Shown piece by piece: positions 9,534 to 18,187 of a DNA stretch of 64,000 nt. This DNA comes from Burkholderia sp. E7m39. GTDB taxonomy: Bacteria; Pseudomonadota; Gammaproteobacteria; Burkholderiales; Burkholderiaceae. The position numbers and the translations under genes were made by a program. How positions within the stretch are numbered: position 1 is the first letter of the stretch; every line of letters begins with the position of its first letter. Location of the stretch: the NCBI GenBank assembly GCA_001319865.1, contig BBSL01000034.1, positions 121,442 to 185,441 on the forward strand, in the 5' to 3' direction. The notes below the pieces were generated by a model, which did no database searches, was not told the DNA's origin, and was given only the letters and a program-made list of their open reading frames with translations.

Positions 9534-9570
9534 CCGCGTTTAACCCGCGTTTAACCCGCGTTTAACCCGC
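9534..9570. repeat. 11-base tandem repeat, 3.4 copies
   Basis: The unit CCGCGTTTAAC occurs three times in perfect register at 9534-9544, 9545-9555 and 9556-9566, followed by a partial CCGC. It lies about 115 bases upstream of the DUF3185 gene. The unit length is close to one helical turn, so repeated faces of the DNA would align. Confidence 0.85.
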
Positions 9571-9681
9571 TATGTTAGCCAATCGACGTGTTCGCTGCAT
9601 GCGCACGGACGCGAACATGGACTCGGCGGCAGCGATCACCTAGACTTTCGGCCACCGTCATCCATCGATAAGGATTGGTTC

Positions 9682-9882
9682 ATGACCAAAGCGATTTCGC
9701 TGGCATTGATCGTCGGCGGCGTGGTGCTGCTTTACTTCGGCGGACAGTCGTTTCATTCGTTCAGCAACGACGTGTCACGCGTGTTCACGGGCGCACCGAC
9801 CAACAAGACGATCTTTCTGATCGCAGGCGGCATTGTCGCGACGCTCGCCGGACTGATCGGGCTTGCGTCGTCGAAGCGCTGA
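9682..9882 (+). CDS. DUF3185-family small membrane protein
   Basis: A 66-residue protein with an AAGGA ribosome-binding site upstream of the ATG. It has two transmembrane helices (about residues 4-22 and 44-61) separated by a polar loop containing FHSFSNDVSRVFTGAPTNKT, the pattern I associate with the DUF3185 family of small inner-membrane proteins. The function of the family is not known. It sits between two minus-strand genes and has its own upstream region carrying an 11-base tandem repeat. Confidence 0.75.
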   Translation: MTKAISLALIVGGVVLLYFGGQSFHSFSNDVSRVFTGAPTNKTIFLIAGGIVATLAGLIGLASSKR

Positions 9883-9921
9883 CCGTAATGCGCTAGCCGC
9901 CGCGCGCGAAGCGAGCAGCGC

Positions 9922-10683
9922 TCAGAACGCCACTTCGGGCTTCGACGCCGAGCGCGAGCCTGGCAGCGGCACGTTGCTCGCGCCGTGATACGTGAACACG
10001 AGCGAGAACTTCACCTGGTCGGTCAGATTCTTGCCCGCCGAATGCAGCATGTTGCAGTGGAAGAAGACCACGTCGCCCGCCTTGAGAGCGGGCGAGACCG
10101 CTTTCTGGATCAACGCCTGGTTCTCCGGCAGATCGGAGCGGAAAAACTTCGCTTCGTCGAAACGGTCGGACGTGAACGCCGCCGTGTGCGAGCCGGGCAC
10201 GAACCACAGCGCGCCGTTATCGACGGTTTCGTCGCCGAGCGCGAGCCACACGGACACCAGATCGTCCCGTTCGAACGACCAGTAACGCACGTCGCGATGC
10301 CAGCCCGTCAGGCTGCCGTACGCGGGATGCTTGGTCATCATGCAGTTGTGGTGGGCGCGCGAAAGACGCGGCTCTTCGCCGAAGTACAGCTCCATCCAGC
10401 CGCGAAGTTCGGGCGCCGTCGCCCATTCGGCGAAGCGCGGATGACGCGCGTAGGCGTCCAGCAGGCGACGCACGGTATGGCCGCCGGGCGCATGTTTCGA
10501 TTCCGGCGCGCCGGGGTAGCGCAAGTCCGCTTCGAACTCGACGGGCGGCGCGGCTTCGTGTAACTGCTGACGCGCGATCCGTTTCATCTCTTCGCAGCGC
10601 TCGGGCGCGATGAGCCCCGGCACGATGACGAAGCCCTGCTCGCGCAGCACCTGAATCTGCTCTTTCTTCGAATGGACTGACAT
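9922..10683 (-). CDS. phytanoyl-CoA dioxygenase (PhyH) family Fe(II)/2-oxoglutarate oxygenase
   Basis: A 253-residue protein of the PhyH fold. The facial iron triad is visible: His129 and Asp131 in GWHRDVRYW and a distal histidine near 214 in FFHCNMLHSAGKN; an Arg/Lys further on in the strand SLVFTYHG can bind 2-oxoglutarate. The ATG at 10683 has GGAACG upstream; an in-frame TTG at 10716 would add 11 residues and was rejected. Such enzymes hydroxylate fatty acyl-CoA, ectoine-like or other small metabolites; nothing nearby points to the substrate. The gene is alone on its strand. Confidence 0.85.
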   Translation of the reverse strand: MSVHSKKEQIQVLREQGFVIVPGLIAPERCEEMKRIARQQLHEAAPPVEFEADLRYPGAPESKHAPGGHTVRRLLDAYARHPRFAEWATAPELRGWMELYFGEEPRLSRAHHNCMMTKHPAYGSLTGWHRDVRYWSFERDDLVSVWLALGDETVDNGALWFVPGSHTAAFTSDRFDEAKFFRSDLPENQALIQKAVSPALKAGDVVFFHCNMLHSAGKNLTDQVKFSLVFTYHGASNVPLPGSRSASKPEVAF

Positions 10684-11104
10684 GGACGTTCCGTTCAACC
10701 TGCGTTCGTTCGACAACCGATCCTCATTGTAAAACGGGCACGATCGTGCCGTCCCAGACGATCAAGCGATCGGATGATCCGTTCGCCATTCCGGCGGGCA
10801 AACTTGCACGCCGGCTGGGCAGGCGTGCACGCTCGTCGAGCGCAAAGGGCGCGATCGCGCGAGCGTGCGCCCCGGAAAAACCCCTATCCCTCTGGACTTT
10901 CGACGGTCACGAATCGCGTGTAGCCTGTCGCACATGTCGATTGCAGCACACGCTATTCCGCTATCGGCACGGCCATCCGCAGCCGCTGCTGATTCATTCC
11001 ATCATTCCTCAGGCTATTGCGTCCCACTCGCTGGCATGGATGGTGCTGCTTTTGCGGCACTTTTCGTCGCTTGCCACGCGACTCACGTTGCCTGATTTGA
11101 AGCC
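10684..11104. other. gene-free stretch with no recognised element
   Basis: About 420 bases. Short open frames exist on both strands, but their translations are Arg- and His-rich without any family resemblance. A repeat-like GCACGCCGGCTGGGCAGGCGTGC at about 10808-10831 can form a hairpin. I find no tRNA, terminator with T-run or clear promoter. Confidence 0.4.
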
Positions 11105-11467
11105 ATGCATAGTCCATTGAGCACTCGACTCTCACGCGCGTTCAACGCCGCGCGTCCCGCACGCCGCCATGTGGCGCGTGCGCTGCGTCACCATTCCGCC
11201 CGCACGCGGGCACTCGCCGAGCAACTGCGCGACGCGAAGCCTGTCGATAGCGTGCGCGTCTGGTTCCACACGTTCTTCAGCGCGTTGCGCATGCAAGGCG
11301 CGTCGCGGCGCTTCTCGCTGCGTACGATGCTGCGCAATACGGCGAGCGTGCGCATGCTCGGCGCGTCGCCGCGCGCCGCGAAACCCGCCAGCGCGACGCA
11401 CAGCACGAGCCGCCGTCCGCGCCGCGTGTCGGCGACGAGCGAGGGCTGGTTCGCGTTTGCCCGTTGA
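11105..11467 (+). CDS. small basic hypothetical protein (120 aa)
   Basis: A 120-residue, very Arg/Ala/Ser-rich protein starting MHSPLSTRLSRAFNAARPAR. Third codon positions are strongly G/C in keeping with real genes of this chromosome, which is the main support; the ribosome-binding site is poor (TTGAAGCC). There is no signal peptide, membrane helix or recognised domain. One more hydrophobic stretch, VRVWFHTFFSALRM, lies near residue 50. It could be a lineage-specific DNA- or RNA-binding protein, or a spurious frame. I do not recognise it. Confidence 0.45.
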   Translation: MHSPLSTRLSRAFNAARPARRHVARALRHHSARTRALAEQLRDAKPVDSVRVWFHTFFSALRMQGASRRFSLRTMLRNTASVRMLGASPRAAKPASATHSTSRRPRRVSATSEGWFAFAR

Positions 11468-11601
11468 GGCTTCGGGCGCTCCTGTCGCTCGTTTCGCTCG
11501 CTGCACCACTTGGCGCGTACGTGCGCTCGCACGCAGGCGGTGCGCGTCGGTTGGCGCCTGACGGCAAGGGCTTCGCGCGACGCGCGCACGAGACAAAACG
11601 A

Positions 11602-11641
11602 AAACGCCCTGCATGCGCTTGACAGCTCATGCAGGGCGTTT
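11602..11641. terminator. rho-independent terminator of metK, probably bidirectional
   Basis: A 14-base perfect stem, AAACGCCCTGCATG paired with CATGCAGGGCGTTT, loop of 12 bases, with T-rich flanks in both directions. It lies about 70 bases past the metK stop on the minus strand and beyond the plus-strand 120-residue frame. Confidence 0.85.
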
Positions 11642-11712
11642 CTGTTTCTGTTCCCAGCTTCGCGAATGCCACCGCGCGACGATCAGCCGCGCGGCTTCTT
11701 CAACGCATCAAA

Positions 11713-12900
11713 TCAGGCGAGAGCGGCAACGGGCTCGGTGCCGGCGGCTTCCGCCAGTGTCAGCGCCTTGTCCGTGGCTTCCCACGAGAATTCCGGCTCT
11801 TCGCGGCCGAAGTGACCATACGCAGCCGTCTTTTCGTAGACGGGACGCAGCAGGTCGAGCATCTGGATGATGCCCTTCGGACGCAGATCGAAGTGCTCCT
11901 GAACCAGACGCGTGATCGTCGCATCCGACACGCGGCCCGTGCCGAACGTGTTGACCATCACGGAAGTGGGCTGCGCGACGCCGATTGCGTACGACACCTG
12001 GATCAGCGCGCGCGATGCGAGGCCCGCTGCGACGATGTTCTTCGCAACGTAACGGCCAGCGTACGCCGCCGAGCGGTCGACCTTCGACGGGTCCTTGCCC
12101 GAGAACGCGCCGCCGCCGTGCGGAGCCGCGCCGCCGTACGTGTCGACGATGATCTTGCGGCCCGTCAGACCGCAGTCGCCTTGCGGGCCGCCGATCACGA
12201 ACCGGCCAGTCGGGTTCACGAGGAACTTGATGTCGCCCTTGATCAGCTCAGCCGGAAGCGTCGGCTTGATGATCTCTTCGATCACGGCTTCGCGCAGTTG
12301 CGGGAGGTCGATGTCCGGCGCGTGCTGCGTGGACAGCACGACGGTGTCGATCGAATGCGGCTTGCCGTCGACATAGCGAACGGTGACCTGCGACTTCGCG
12401 TCCGGGCGCAGCCAGGGCAGACGGCCGTCGCGGCGCAGGTTCGCCTGACGCTCGACGAGTCGGTGCGACAGGTGAATGGGCAGCGGCATCAGTTCGGGCG
12501 TTTCGTCGCATGCGTAGCCGAACATCAGGCCCTGGTCGCCCGCGCCTTGATCGAGATTGTTGTCGTGCGCGCGATCGACGCCTTGCGCGATATCCGGCGA
12601 TTGCTTGTCGTACGCCACGAGCACCGCGCAGCCGCGGTAGTCAATGCCGTAGTCGGTGTTGTCGTAACCGATGCGCTTGATGGTTTCGCGCGCAACCTGG
12701 ATGTAGTCGACGTTGGCCGTCGTGGTGATTTCACCTGCGAGCACGACGAGACCCGTGTTGCACAGGGTTTCGGCGGCAACACGCGAGTATTTGTCCTGCG
12801 CGAGGATCGCGTCGAGGATGGCGTCCGAGATCTGGTCGGCGACCTTGTCCGGATGGCCTTCGGAGACGGATTCTGAGGTGAAGAGGTAATCATTAGCCAC
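11713..12900 (-). CDS. metK: S-adenosylmethionine synthetase
   Basis: A 395-residue methionine adenosyltransferase, full length for the family, making SAM from methionine and ATP in the cytosol. Visible hallmarks are the N-terminal [20 protein letters not shown] with the ATP/metal-binding residues, the loop [12 protein letters not shown], and the glycine-rich [19 protein letters not shown]. The start is a GTG at 12900 preceded by AAGGAG at an eight-base spacing; translation begins M-A-N-D-Y. It is monocistronic with its own sigma-70 promoter (13065-13091) and a roughly 158-base structured leader (12901-13058) that can sequester the region around the ribosome-binding site. Its terminator is at 11602-11641. 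Confidence 0.98.
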   Translation of the reverse strand: MANDYLFTSESVSEGHPDKVADQISDAILDAILAQDKYSRVAAETLCNTGLVVLAGEITTTANVDYIQVARETIKRIGYDNTDYGIDYRGCAVLVAYDKQSPDIAQGVDRAHDNNLDQGAGDQGLMFGYACDETPELMPLPIHLSHRLVERQANLRRDGRLPWLRPDAKSQVTVRYVDGKPHSIDTVVLSTQHAPDIDLPQLREAVIEEIIKPTLPAELIKGDIKFLVNPTGRFVIGGPQGDCGLTGRKIIVDTYGGAAPHGGGAFSGKDPSKVDRSAAYAGRYVAKNIVAAGLASRALIQVSYAIGVAQPTSVMVNTFGTGRVSDATITRLVQEHFDLRPKGIIQMLDLLRPVYEKTAAYGHFGREEPEFSWEATDKALTLAEAAGTEPVAALA

Positions 12901-13058
12901 GTTGCAGGCTCCTTTTTAATGGTTACGGTTGGGTTTCACGTAGCCTGCTTCGAGCCTGAAGCGGCGACGCTTTAGCGGATTTCCTTACCGCCGGACGTCT
13001 ATCGGAAAGATAAACGTCCGCCGGCTTCGCCCCGCAAGTTGTCTATTAACTCGGCGAA
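12901..13058 (-). promoter_or_regulatory. structured metK 5' leader, candidate cis-regulatory RNA
   Basis: Read on the minus strand, the leader folds into a 5' helix (arms at 13053-13061 and 13023-13031, nine perfect pairs GGCTTCGCC/GGCGAAGCC) and an 11-base hairpin (13009-13019 with 12993-13003, one G-U pair). A small hairpin follows (12958-12962 with 12947-12951) whose loop carries AGGCTC. Near the start codon, AGCCTGC (minus strand, 12904-12910) directly follows the AAGGAG. It is complementary to GCAGGCT at 12942-12948, and its core AGCCTG also matches the CAGGCT in the small hairpin (12953-12958). Two competing anti-ribosome-site elements suggest translational control. It does not contain the conserved blocks of the SAH or SAM/SAH riboswitches as I know them. 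Ligand and mechanism are inference. Confidence 0.55.
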
Positions 13059-13064
13059 GCCCTT

Positions 13065-13091
13065 ATTATAGCGACTTCTTTCATTTGTCAC
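13065..13091 (-). promoter_or_regulatory. sigma-70 promoter of metK
   Basis: On the minus strand a perfect TATAAT (13065-13070) lies 15 bases after GTGACA (13086-13091). The predicted start is near 13058, at the beginning of the metK leader helix. Confidence 0.7.
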
Positions 13092-13175
13092 AGAGTGCGT
13101 GCACGTGCGGTATATCGACACTTTCGGTCAGTTTCTAAACCTCGCGGACCAACATCGACTGATGGAGGCCGCCGC

Positions 13176-14060
13176 ATGCTGAGCCGTCTGGGCGTCAACT
13201 TCGCCATCGGTCTGCTCAAGCTGTTCGCGTTGCTGCCGTATGGTTTCGTCGCGCGGCTGGGCGACGGCCTCGGCTGGCTGCTCTATCAGATTCCGAGCCG
13301 ACGCCGCCGCATCGTCCACACCAATCTGAAGCTGTGCTTTCCCGAGTGGAGCGACGAGCGTCGCGAGGACGTCGCGCAAAAGCATTTCCGGCACGCGATC
13401 CGCAGCTATCTGGAGCGCAGCGTGCAATGGTTCGGCTCGGCGAAGAAGCTTGAGAAGCTGGTCCAGCTCGACAGCGAAATCGATCTCACCGATCCCGATC
13501 TGCCGCCTACGCTGTTTCTCGGTTTTCACTTCGTCGGCATCGAGGCCGGTTCGATATTTCTCAATTACTCGCTGCATCGGCCGTGCGGCTCGCTGTATCA
13601 GCCGATGTCGAACCAGCAGCTCGAAGCCGTGGCGAAAGCGCAGCGCGGCCGTTTCGACGCCGAAATGGCGAGCCGCGCCGACAGCGCGCGCATCGTGCTG
13701 CGCTGGCTGCGCGAGCGCAAGCCGGTGATGCTCGGCGCCGACATGGACTACGGCATGCGCAATTCCACCTTCGTGCCGTTTTTCGGCGTGCCGACCTGCA
13801 CGCTGACGGCTGTCGGGCGGCTCGCGAAGGTCGGGCGCGCGCAGGTGGTGCCGTTCATCGGCGAAGTGCTGCCGAACTACAAGGGTTATCGGCTGAAGGT
13901 GTTCAAGCCGTGGGACAACTACCCGACGGGCGACGACGACGCCGACGCGCGCCGCATGAACGCGTTTCTCGAAGAGCAGATTCCGCGGATTCCTGAGCAG
14001 TATTACTGGGTGCACAAGCGCTTCAAGACGCGTCCGCAGGGCGATCCGAGCTTTTACTGA
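13176..14060 (+). CDS. lpxL: lipid A biosynthesis lauroyl acyltransferase (LpxL/HtrB family)
   Basis: A 294-residue inner-membrane acyltransferase that adds a secondary acyl chain to Kdo2-lipid IVA. There is an N-terminal hydrophobic helix (about residues 8-28, FAIGLLKLFALLPYGFVARL), the HX4E catalytic motif at His118-Glu123 in GFHFVGIEAG, and the family motif around GADMDYGMRNSTFVPFFG. The ATG at 13176 is preceded by GGAGG eight bases upstream; upstream in-frame sequence to about 13095 lacks a ribosome-binding site and resembles the metK promoter region. It heads a plus-strand run lpxL-dapF-DUF484-xerC, divergent from metK. Which acyl chain is transferred cannot be read from sequence. Confidence 0.93.
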   Translation: MLSRLGVNFAIGLLKLFALLPYGFVARLGDGLGWLLYQIPSRRRRIVHTNLKLCFPEWSDERREDVAQKHFRHAIRSYLERSVQWFGSAKKLEKLVQLDSEIDLTDPDLPPTLFLGFHFVGIEAGSIFLNYSLHRPCGSLYQPMSNQQLEAVAKAQRGRFDAEMASRADSARIVLRWLRERKPVMLGADMDYGMRNSTFVPFFGVPTCTLTAVGRLAKVGRAQVVPFIGEVLPNYKGYRLKVFKPWDNYPTGDDDADARRMNAFLEEQIPRIPEQYYWVHKRFKTRPQGDPSFY

Positions 14061-14114
14061 CGCGCGTCCATGCTCCGTGGGCGAGAGCGGCCGTCCGTCA
14101 CTTACAATAGCGGG

Positions 14115-14975
14115 ATGAAACTGAAATTCACCAAGATGCACGGCGCGGGCAACGATTTCGTCGTGCTCGACGGCTACACGCAACCGCTCCACCTGACGCA
14201 GGCGCAGGTGCGCGCGCTCGCGAACCGGCATTTCGGCGTGGGCGCGGACCAGTTGCTGCTGGTCGAGAAACCGACCGTCGACGGCGTTGATTTCAGATAC
14301 CGCATCTTCAATTGCGACGGCGGCGAGGTCGAGCATTGCGGCAACGGCGCGCGCTGCTTCGTCAAGTTCGTGCGCGACACGGGCCTCACCGCCAAACGCA
14401 GCGTGCGCGTGCAGGTGCAAAACGGCCTGATCACGCTGACCATGCAGGACAACGGCGAAGTCGTCGTCGATATGGGTGCGCCCGTGTTCGAACCGGCCAG
14501 GGTGCCGTTCGACGCAAACGGCCTCGACACGCGCCACGAAGGCAACGACACGCTCTACGCGCTCGACGTCAACGGCGCGACGCGCTGGGTGTCGGTCGTG
14601 TCGATGGGCAATCCGCACGCGGTGCAACTGGTCGATGACGTCGAGGCGTTCCCGGTGCTCGTCGACGGTCCCGTGATCGAGAACCATACGCGCTTTCCGC
14701 AGCGCGTGAATGCGGGTTTCATGCAGATCGTCAGCCGCAATGAGGTGAAGCTGCGCGTCTACGAGCGCGGCGCGGGCGAGACGCTCGCGTGCGGCACGGG
14801 CGCGTGCGCGGCCGTCGCCGCGGGCATCCGGCGCGGACTGCTGGATGCGCCCGTGAAGGTGCACACGCACGGCGGCGCATTGACCATCGCGTGGGACGGC
14901 AAGCCCGGGTCGCCGCTGATGATGTCGGGACCGGCAGCCACCGTGTTCGAAGGCGAGATTGAAATCGCCGATTGA
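14115..14975 (+). CDS. dapF: diaminopimelate epimerase
   Basis: A 286-residue enzyme converting LL- to meso-diaminopimelate, the precursor of peptidoglycan cross-links and lysine. The two catalytic cysteines are present: Cys75 in [16 protein letters not shown] and Cys226 in [12 protein letters not shown]. The start [18 protein letters not shown] is typical. The ATG at 14115 is preceded by AGCGGG only, a weak ribosome-binding site, but it is the only start giving the family N-terminus; a TTACAATAG at 14102-14110 resembles a minus-ten element. Next comes the DUF484 gene, matching the usual dapF-DUF484-xerC arrangement of proteobacteria. Confidence 0.97.
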   Translation: MKLKFTKMHGAGNDFVVLDGYTQPLHLTQAQVRALANRHFGVGADQLLLVEKPTVDGVDFRYRIFNCDGGEVEHCGNGARCFVKFVRDTGLTAKRSVRVQVQNGLITLTMQDNGEVVVDMGAPVFEPARVPFDANGLDTRHEGNDTLYALDVNGATRWVSVVSMGNPHAVQLVDDVEAFPVLVDGPVIENHTRFPQRVNAGFMQIVSRNEVKLRVYERGAGETLACGTGACAAVAAGIRRGLLDAPVKVHTHGGALTIAWDGKPGSPLMMSGPAATVFEGEIEIAD

Positions 14976-15093
14976 GCCGATCAGGCCGATCAAGCCGACC
15001 GAACCGACAGAACATAACGACGCCGCGCGAAACCCGAACCGCGCGGCGCAGCAGCAAGACAGCAACGAAGCGCGCAACCTTTTAGCCGAAACC

Positions 15094-15807
15094 ATGAACG
15101 ATCGCGAAGTCGCCGACTACCTGCTAGCCAACCCCGAATTCTTCGCCGAACACGCGGAACTGCTCGCCACCGTGCGGCTCGCCAATCCGCACGGCAAGGC
15201 GGCCGTGTCGCTGCAGGAACGCCAGATGGACATGCTGCGCGAGAAGAACAAGCATCTCGAGCGGCGTCTCGCCGAATTGCTGCGCTACGGCCATGAAAAC
15301 GACAGCATCGCGTCGAAGTTCGGCCGCTGGACGACGCGCGTCATGGCCGAGCGTGATCCCGGCGCGCTGCCGCGCACGATCTCGACGGGCCTGCGCGACG
15401 TGTTCGACGTGCCGCAGGCGGCGCTGCGTGTGTGGGACGTGTCCGAACCCTATTCGCAGGCGGACTTCACGCGTCAGGTCGGCGAAGAAGTGCGCATCTT
15501 CGCGAACAGCCTCGCCACGCCGTATTGCGGCGCGAACACCGGCTTCGAGGCAGCACAATGGCTGACGCCCGCGGTATCGGCCGTGGCCGGCGGCGACGCC
15601 GACAAGGAGGGCGCATCCGCCGCCATCGAATCGATCGCGCTGATCGCGCTGCGCGACCCCGAAGCGGCCAATGAAGGCGCCGCGTTCGGCCTGCTGGTCA
15701 TGGGTTCGCCCGATTCGCGCCGCTTTCACGACGGCATGGCCACCGATTTCCTCACGCAGATCGGTGCGCTCGCCAGCGCGGCGCTGAGCCGCCTGCTGCC
15801 GCGCTGA
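15094..15807 (+). CDS. DUF484 family protein
   Basis: A 237-residue cytosolic protein with an N-terminal MNDREVADYLLANPEFFAEH, a coiled-coil segment LQERQMDMLREKNKHLERRL (about residues 40-70) and a GAF-like C-terminal domain ending in AALSRLL. DUF484 proteins lie between dapF and xerC in many proteobacteria; their role is unknown, though GAF-like folds often sense small ligands. I chose the ATG at 15094 because it gives the family start; the frame is open back to a TTG at 14961-overlapping the end of dapF, whose extra 45 residues are a repetitive Pro/Ile/Lys run unlike the family. Confidence 0.85.
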   Translation: MNDREVADYLLANPEFFAEHAELLATVRLANPHGKAAVSLQERQMDMLREKNKHLERRLAELLRYGHENDSIASKFGRWTTRVMAERDPGALPRTISTGLRDVFDVPQAALRVWDVSEPYSQADFTRQVGEEVRIFANSLATPYCGANTGFEAAQWLTPAVSAVAGGDADKEGASAAIESIALIALRDPEAANEGAAFGLLVMGSPDSRRFHDGMATDFLTQIGALASAALSRLLPR

Positions 15808-15819
15808 AGGCGTGAGCGC

Positions 15820-16743
15820 GTGAGCTCCGCCGACTCCATCGCCAGCTACCTGTCGAGCCTCGAGCACGAGCGGCGGCTGTCGGCGCATACACTGCGCGCC
15901 TACACGCACGAACTCGACGAGCTGAAGAAGCTCGCCAACGGCCGTCCGCTCGAAAGCCTCACGGCGACCGATATCCGCGGCGCCGTCGCGCGTGCGCATG
16001 CGGGCGGATTGTCGGCGCGCTCGATCGGGCACCGGCTGTCGGCGTGGCGCGCGTTTTATCGCTGGCTCGCGGGGCGCATCGAACTGCCCGCGAATCCTGT
16101 CGCCACCGTGCGCGCGCCCAAGCGCGCGAAAATGCTTCCCAAGGCGCTCTCCGTCGACGACGCCCACAAGCTGATGGAATCGCCTGCCACCGCCACGGCG
16201 GAAGGCTTGCGCGATCACGCGATGCTCGAACTGTTCTATTCGTCGGGCTTGCGGCTGTCGGAGCTGGTCGGACTCGACGTGCGTTTCGCCGATGTCGACG
16301 GCTATCGCTCGGTTGGCTGGCTGAAGCTCGACGAAGCCGAAGTCGAGGTGCTCGGCAAGGGCAGCCGCCGGCGCTCGGTGCCCGTCGGCAGCAAGGCGCT
16401 CGACGCGCTGCGCGCCTGGCTCGCCGTGCGCGTCGAACTGGTGAAGCACGATCCGCATCCGCTGTTCTTGTCCGCGCGCGGCAACCGCATGTCGCCGAAC
16501 GTGGTGCGCGAGCGAGTGAAGCGCGCGGCACTCACGGCGGGCATTCCCGCCAACGTGCATCCGCACGTGCTGCGCCACTCGTTCGCGACGCACGTGCTGC
16601 AATCGAGCGGCGATCTGCGCGCCGTGCAGGAACTGCTCGGTCACGCGAGCATTGCCGCGACGCAGGTCTATACGGGGCTCGATTTCCAGCACCTCGCGCG
16701 CATCTACGATCAGGCGCATCCGCGCGCAAAAAAACGCGACTGA
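15820..16743 (+). CDS. xerC: tyrosine site-specific recombinase XerC
   Basis: A 307-residue recombinase acting with XerD at chromosomal dif sites to resolve dimers. The N-terminal SAM-like core-binding domain (about 1-95) is followed by the catalytic domain with all active residues: Arg145, Lys180, His249, Arg252, His275 and the nucleophile Tyr284 in TQVYTGLDF. Start is GTG at 15820 following the DUF484 stop by 12 bases. Its place after dapF-DUF484 marks it as the housekeeping XerC rather than a phage or integron integrase. A slightly longer spacer within residues 153-180 compared with E. coli is normal for betaproteobacteria. Confidence 0.95.
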   Translation: MSSADSIASYLSSLEHERRLSAHTLRAYTHELDELKKLANGRPLESLTATDIRGAVARAHAGGLSARSIGHRLSAWRAFYRWLAGRIELPANPVATVRAPKRAKMLPKALSVDDAHKLMESPATATAEGLRDHAMLELFYSSGLRLSELVGLDVRFADVDGYRSVGWLKLDEAEVEVLGKGSRRRSVPVGSKALDALRAWLAVRVELVKHDPHPLFLSARGNRMSPNVVRERVKRAALTAGIPANVHPHVLRHSFATHVLQSSGDLRAVQELLGHASIAATQVYTGLDFQHLARIYDQAHPRAKKRD

Positions 16744-16818
16744 CGCCGTCTGCGCGCCAGTCATCTCTGCTTTGCCGCGCTTCGCGGCATATTGTTCTGC
16801 TGAAGCCCTCACGAAGTC

Positions 16819-18021
16819 ATGAATACCGTTACGCTCAAACCGTCGAAAGAAAAATCGCTGCTGCGCCGCCATCCGTGGGTCTACGCGAATGCGATCGATC
16901 GCGTGGACGGCAAGCCCGCCGCCGGCGCGACCGTGCTGGTGCGCGCGCACGACGGCCGTTTTCTCGCGCGCGCCGCGTACAGCCCGCATTCGCAGATTCG
17001 CGCGCGCGTGTGGAGCTTCGATGAAAACGAACCCGTCGATCACGCGTTCTTCAAGCGCCGCGTACAGCGCGCGCTTGCGCATCGCCAGGCGATGGTGCAC
17101 AACACGGGCGCCACGCGCCTGATCTTCGGCGAGGCCGATGGCTTGCCGGGCCTGATCGTCGATTACTACGTCCAGGATGACGCATCGAAGCGCGGCCAGA
17201 TCGTTTGCCAGTTCATGGCGGCGGGCGTCGAAGCGTGGAAGGACGCGATCGTGCAGGCGCTGATGGGCGCGACGGACTGCCCGAACGTCTATGAGCGCTC
17301 GGACGTGTCGATCCGCGAAAAGGAAGGGCTCGAGCAGACGGTCGGCGTGCTCGCCGGCGACGCGCCGCCCGAGACGCTGATCGCGAGCGAAAACGGCGTG
17401 CGCTATCACGTCGACGTGCGCAACGGCCACAAGACGGGCTTCTACGTCGATCAGCGCGACAACCGCGCGCTGGTGCACGAACTATCGAAAGACCGCGACG
17501 TGCTGAACTGCTTTTGCTACACGGGCGGTTTTTCGCTGGCGGCGCTCAAGGGCGGCGCAAAGCGCGTGGTGTCGATCGATTCGTCCGGCGAGGCGCTTGC
17601 GCTCGCCCAGCAAAACGTCGCTGCCAACGGCTTCGACGCCGGACGCGCGACCTGGCTCGACGCCGACGCGTTCAAGACGCTGCGCAAGCTCTACGACGAC
17701 GGCGAGCGCTTCGACCTGATCGTGCTCGATCCGCCGAAGTTCGCGCCGTCGCGCGAGCACGTGGACCGCGCGGCGCGCGCCTACAAGGACATCAACCTGA
17801 CGGGGCTGAAGCTGCTGCGTCCGGGCGGCCTGCTGTTCACGTATTCGTGCTCGGGCGCGATCGATGCTGAGCTGTTTCAGAAGATCGTCGCCGGTGCGGC
17901 CGCCGATGCGCGCGTCGACGCGCGCATTCTCAAGCGTCTGGGCGCGGGCGTCGATCATCCGCTGCTGACGGCGTTCCCGGAAGGCGAATACCTGAAAGGC
18001 CTATTGTTGCAAACCGCCTGA
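16819..18021 (+). CDS. rlmI: 23S rRNA m5C1962 methyltransferase RlmI-like
   Basis: A 400-residue class I SAM-dependent methyltransferase with an N-terminal PUA-type RNA-binding domain (about 1-75, starting LKPSKEKSLLRRHPWVYANAI), a central RlmI-like domain and a C-terminal Rossmann domain. SAM-binding sequence LNCFCYTGGFSLAALKGGA and the motif IV LDPPKFAPS are visible, with the catalytic cysteine in FTYSCSGAI. It matches E. coli RlmI (YccW), which methylates C1962 of 23S rRNA. No ribosome-binding site stronger than a distant AAGCCC is evident. It follows xerC on the same strand. Confidence 0.92.
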   Translation: MNTVTLKPSKEKSLLRRHPWVYANAIDRVDGKPAAGATVLVRAHDGRFLARAAYSPHSQIRARVWSFDENEPVDHAFFKRRVQRALAHRQAMVHNTGATRLIFGEADGLPGLIVDYYVQDDASKRGQIVCQFMAAGVEAWKDAIVQALMGATDCPNVYERSDVSIREKEGLEQTVGVLAGDAPPETLIASENGVRYHVDVRNGHKTGFYVDQRDNRALVHELSKDRDVLNCFCYTGGFSLAALKGGAKRVVSIDSSGEALALAQQNVAANGFDAGRATWLDADAFKTLRKLYDDGERFDLIVLDPPKFAPSREHVDRAARAYKDINLTGLKLLRPGGLLFTYSCSGAIDAELFQKIVAGAAADARVDARILKRLGAGVDHPLLTAFPEGEYLKGLLLQTA

Positions 18022-18187
18022 TCGCCCATAGTTACGCGTTATTTCCCTTTGCTTGAACGGGGCTTTGGCCGTGCAGCAGCGGCGCCCCGGCACTTATGCT
18101 TCAATATTCCGCTGACATTGCTGCGGTCCGGAACCAGCGCTCAGGCGCGGTTCCAACCCCAGATTGACGAACACAAGGCGACTTCCC

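Larger units (their letters stand above)
9322..9681. other. gene-free stretch between the divergent reductase and DUF3185 gene
   Basis: About 360 bases that must hold promoters for both divergent genes. The one distinctive element is the 11-base tandem repeat at 9534-9570. An imperfect dyad around GATACCGATGAGTTTTGATACCGGTATC (9455-9482 region, split here only to describe it) contains a repeated GATACC and a GATACCGGTATC palindrome at 9471-9482 that could be an operator for the reductase gene. Confidence 0.4.

Noticed and set aside
9534..9570. CRISPR-like repeat
   Set aside because: Units are 11 bases, directly adjacent without spacers, and no cas gene is present.
12940..12962. Possible SAH riboswitch in the metK leader because of CAGGCTCG
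   Set aside because: The conserved GAGGAGCGCUGC block and pseudoknot partner of the SAH class are absent; the eight-base match alone is not enough.
13128..15095. Minus-strand frame of about 655 codons
   Set aside because: Antisense to lpxL and dapF, both of which have all catalytic motifs; long empty antisense frames are common in GC-rich DNA.
15820..16743. Phage or integron integrase
   Set aside because: Location after dapF-DUF484 and full XerC similarity mark it as the housekeeping recombinase; no attachment site or phage gene is nearby.
15124..17478. Minus-strand frame of about 784 codons
   Set aside because: Antisense to DUF484, xerC and rlmI; composition is His/Arg/Ala-rich shadow translation.
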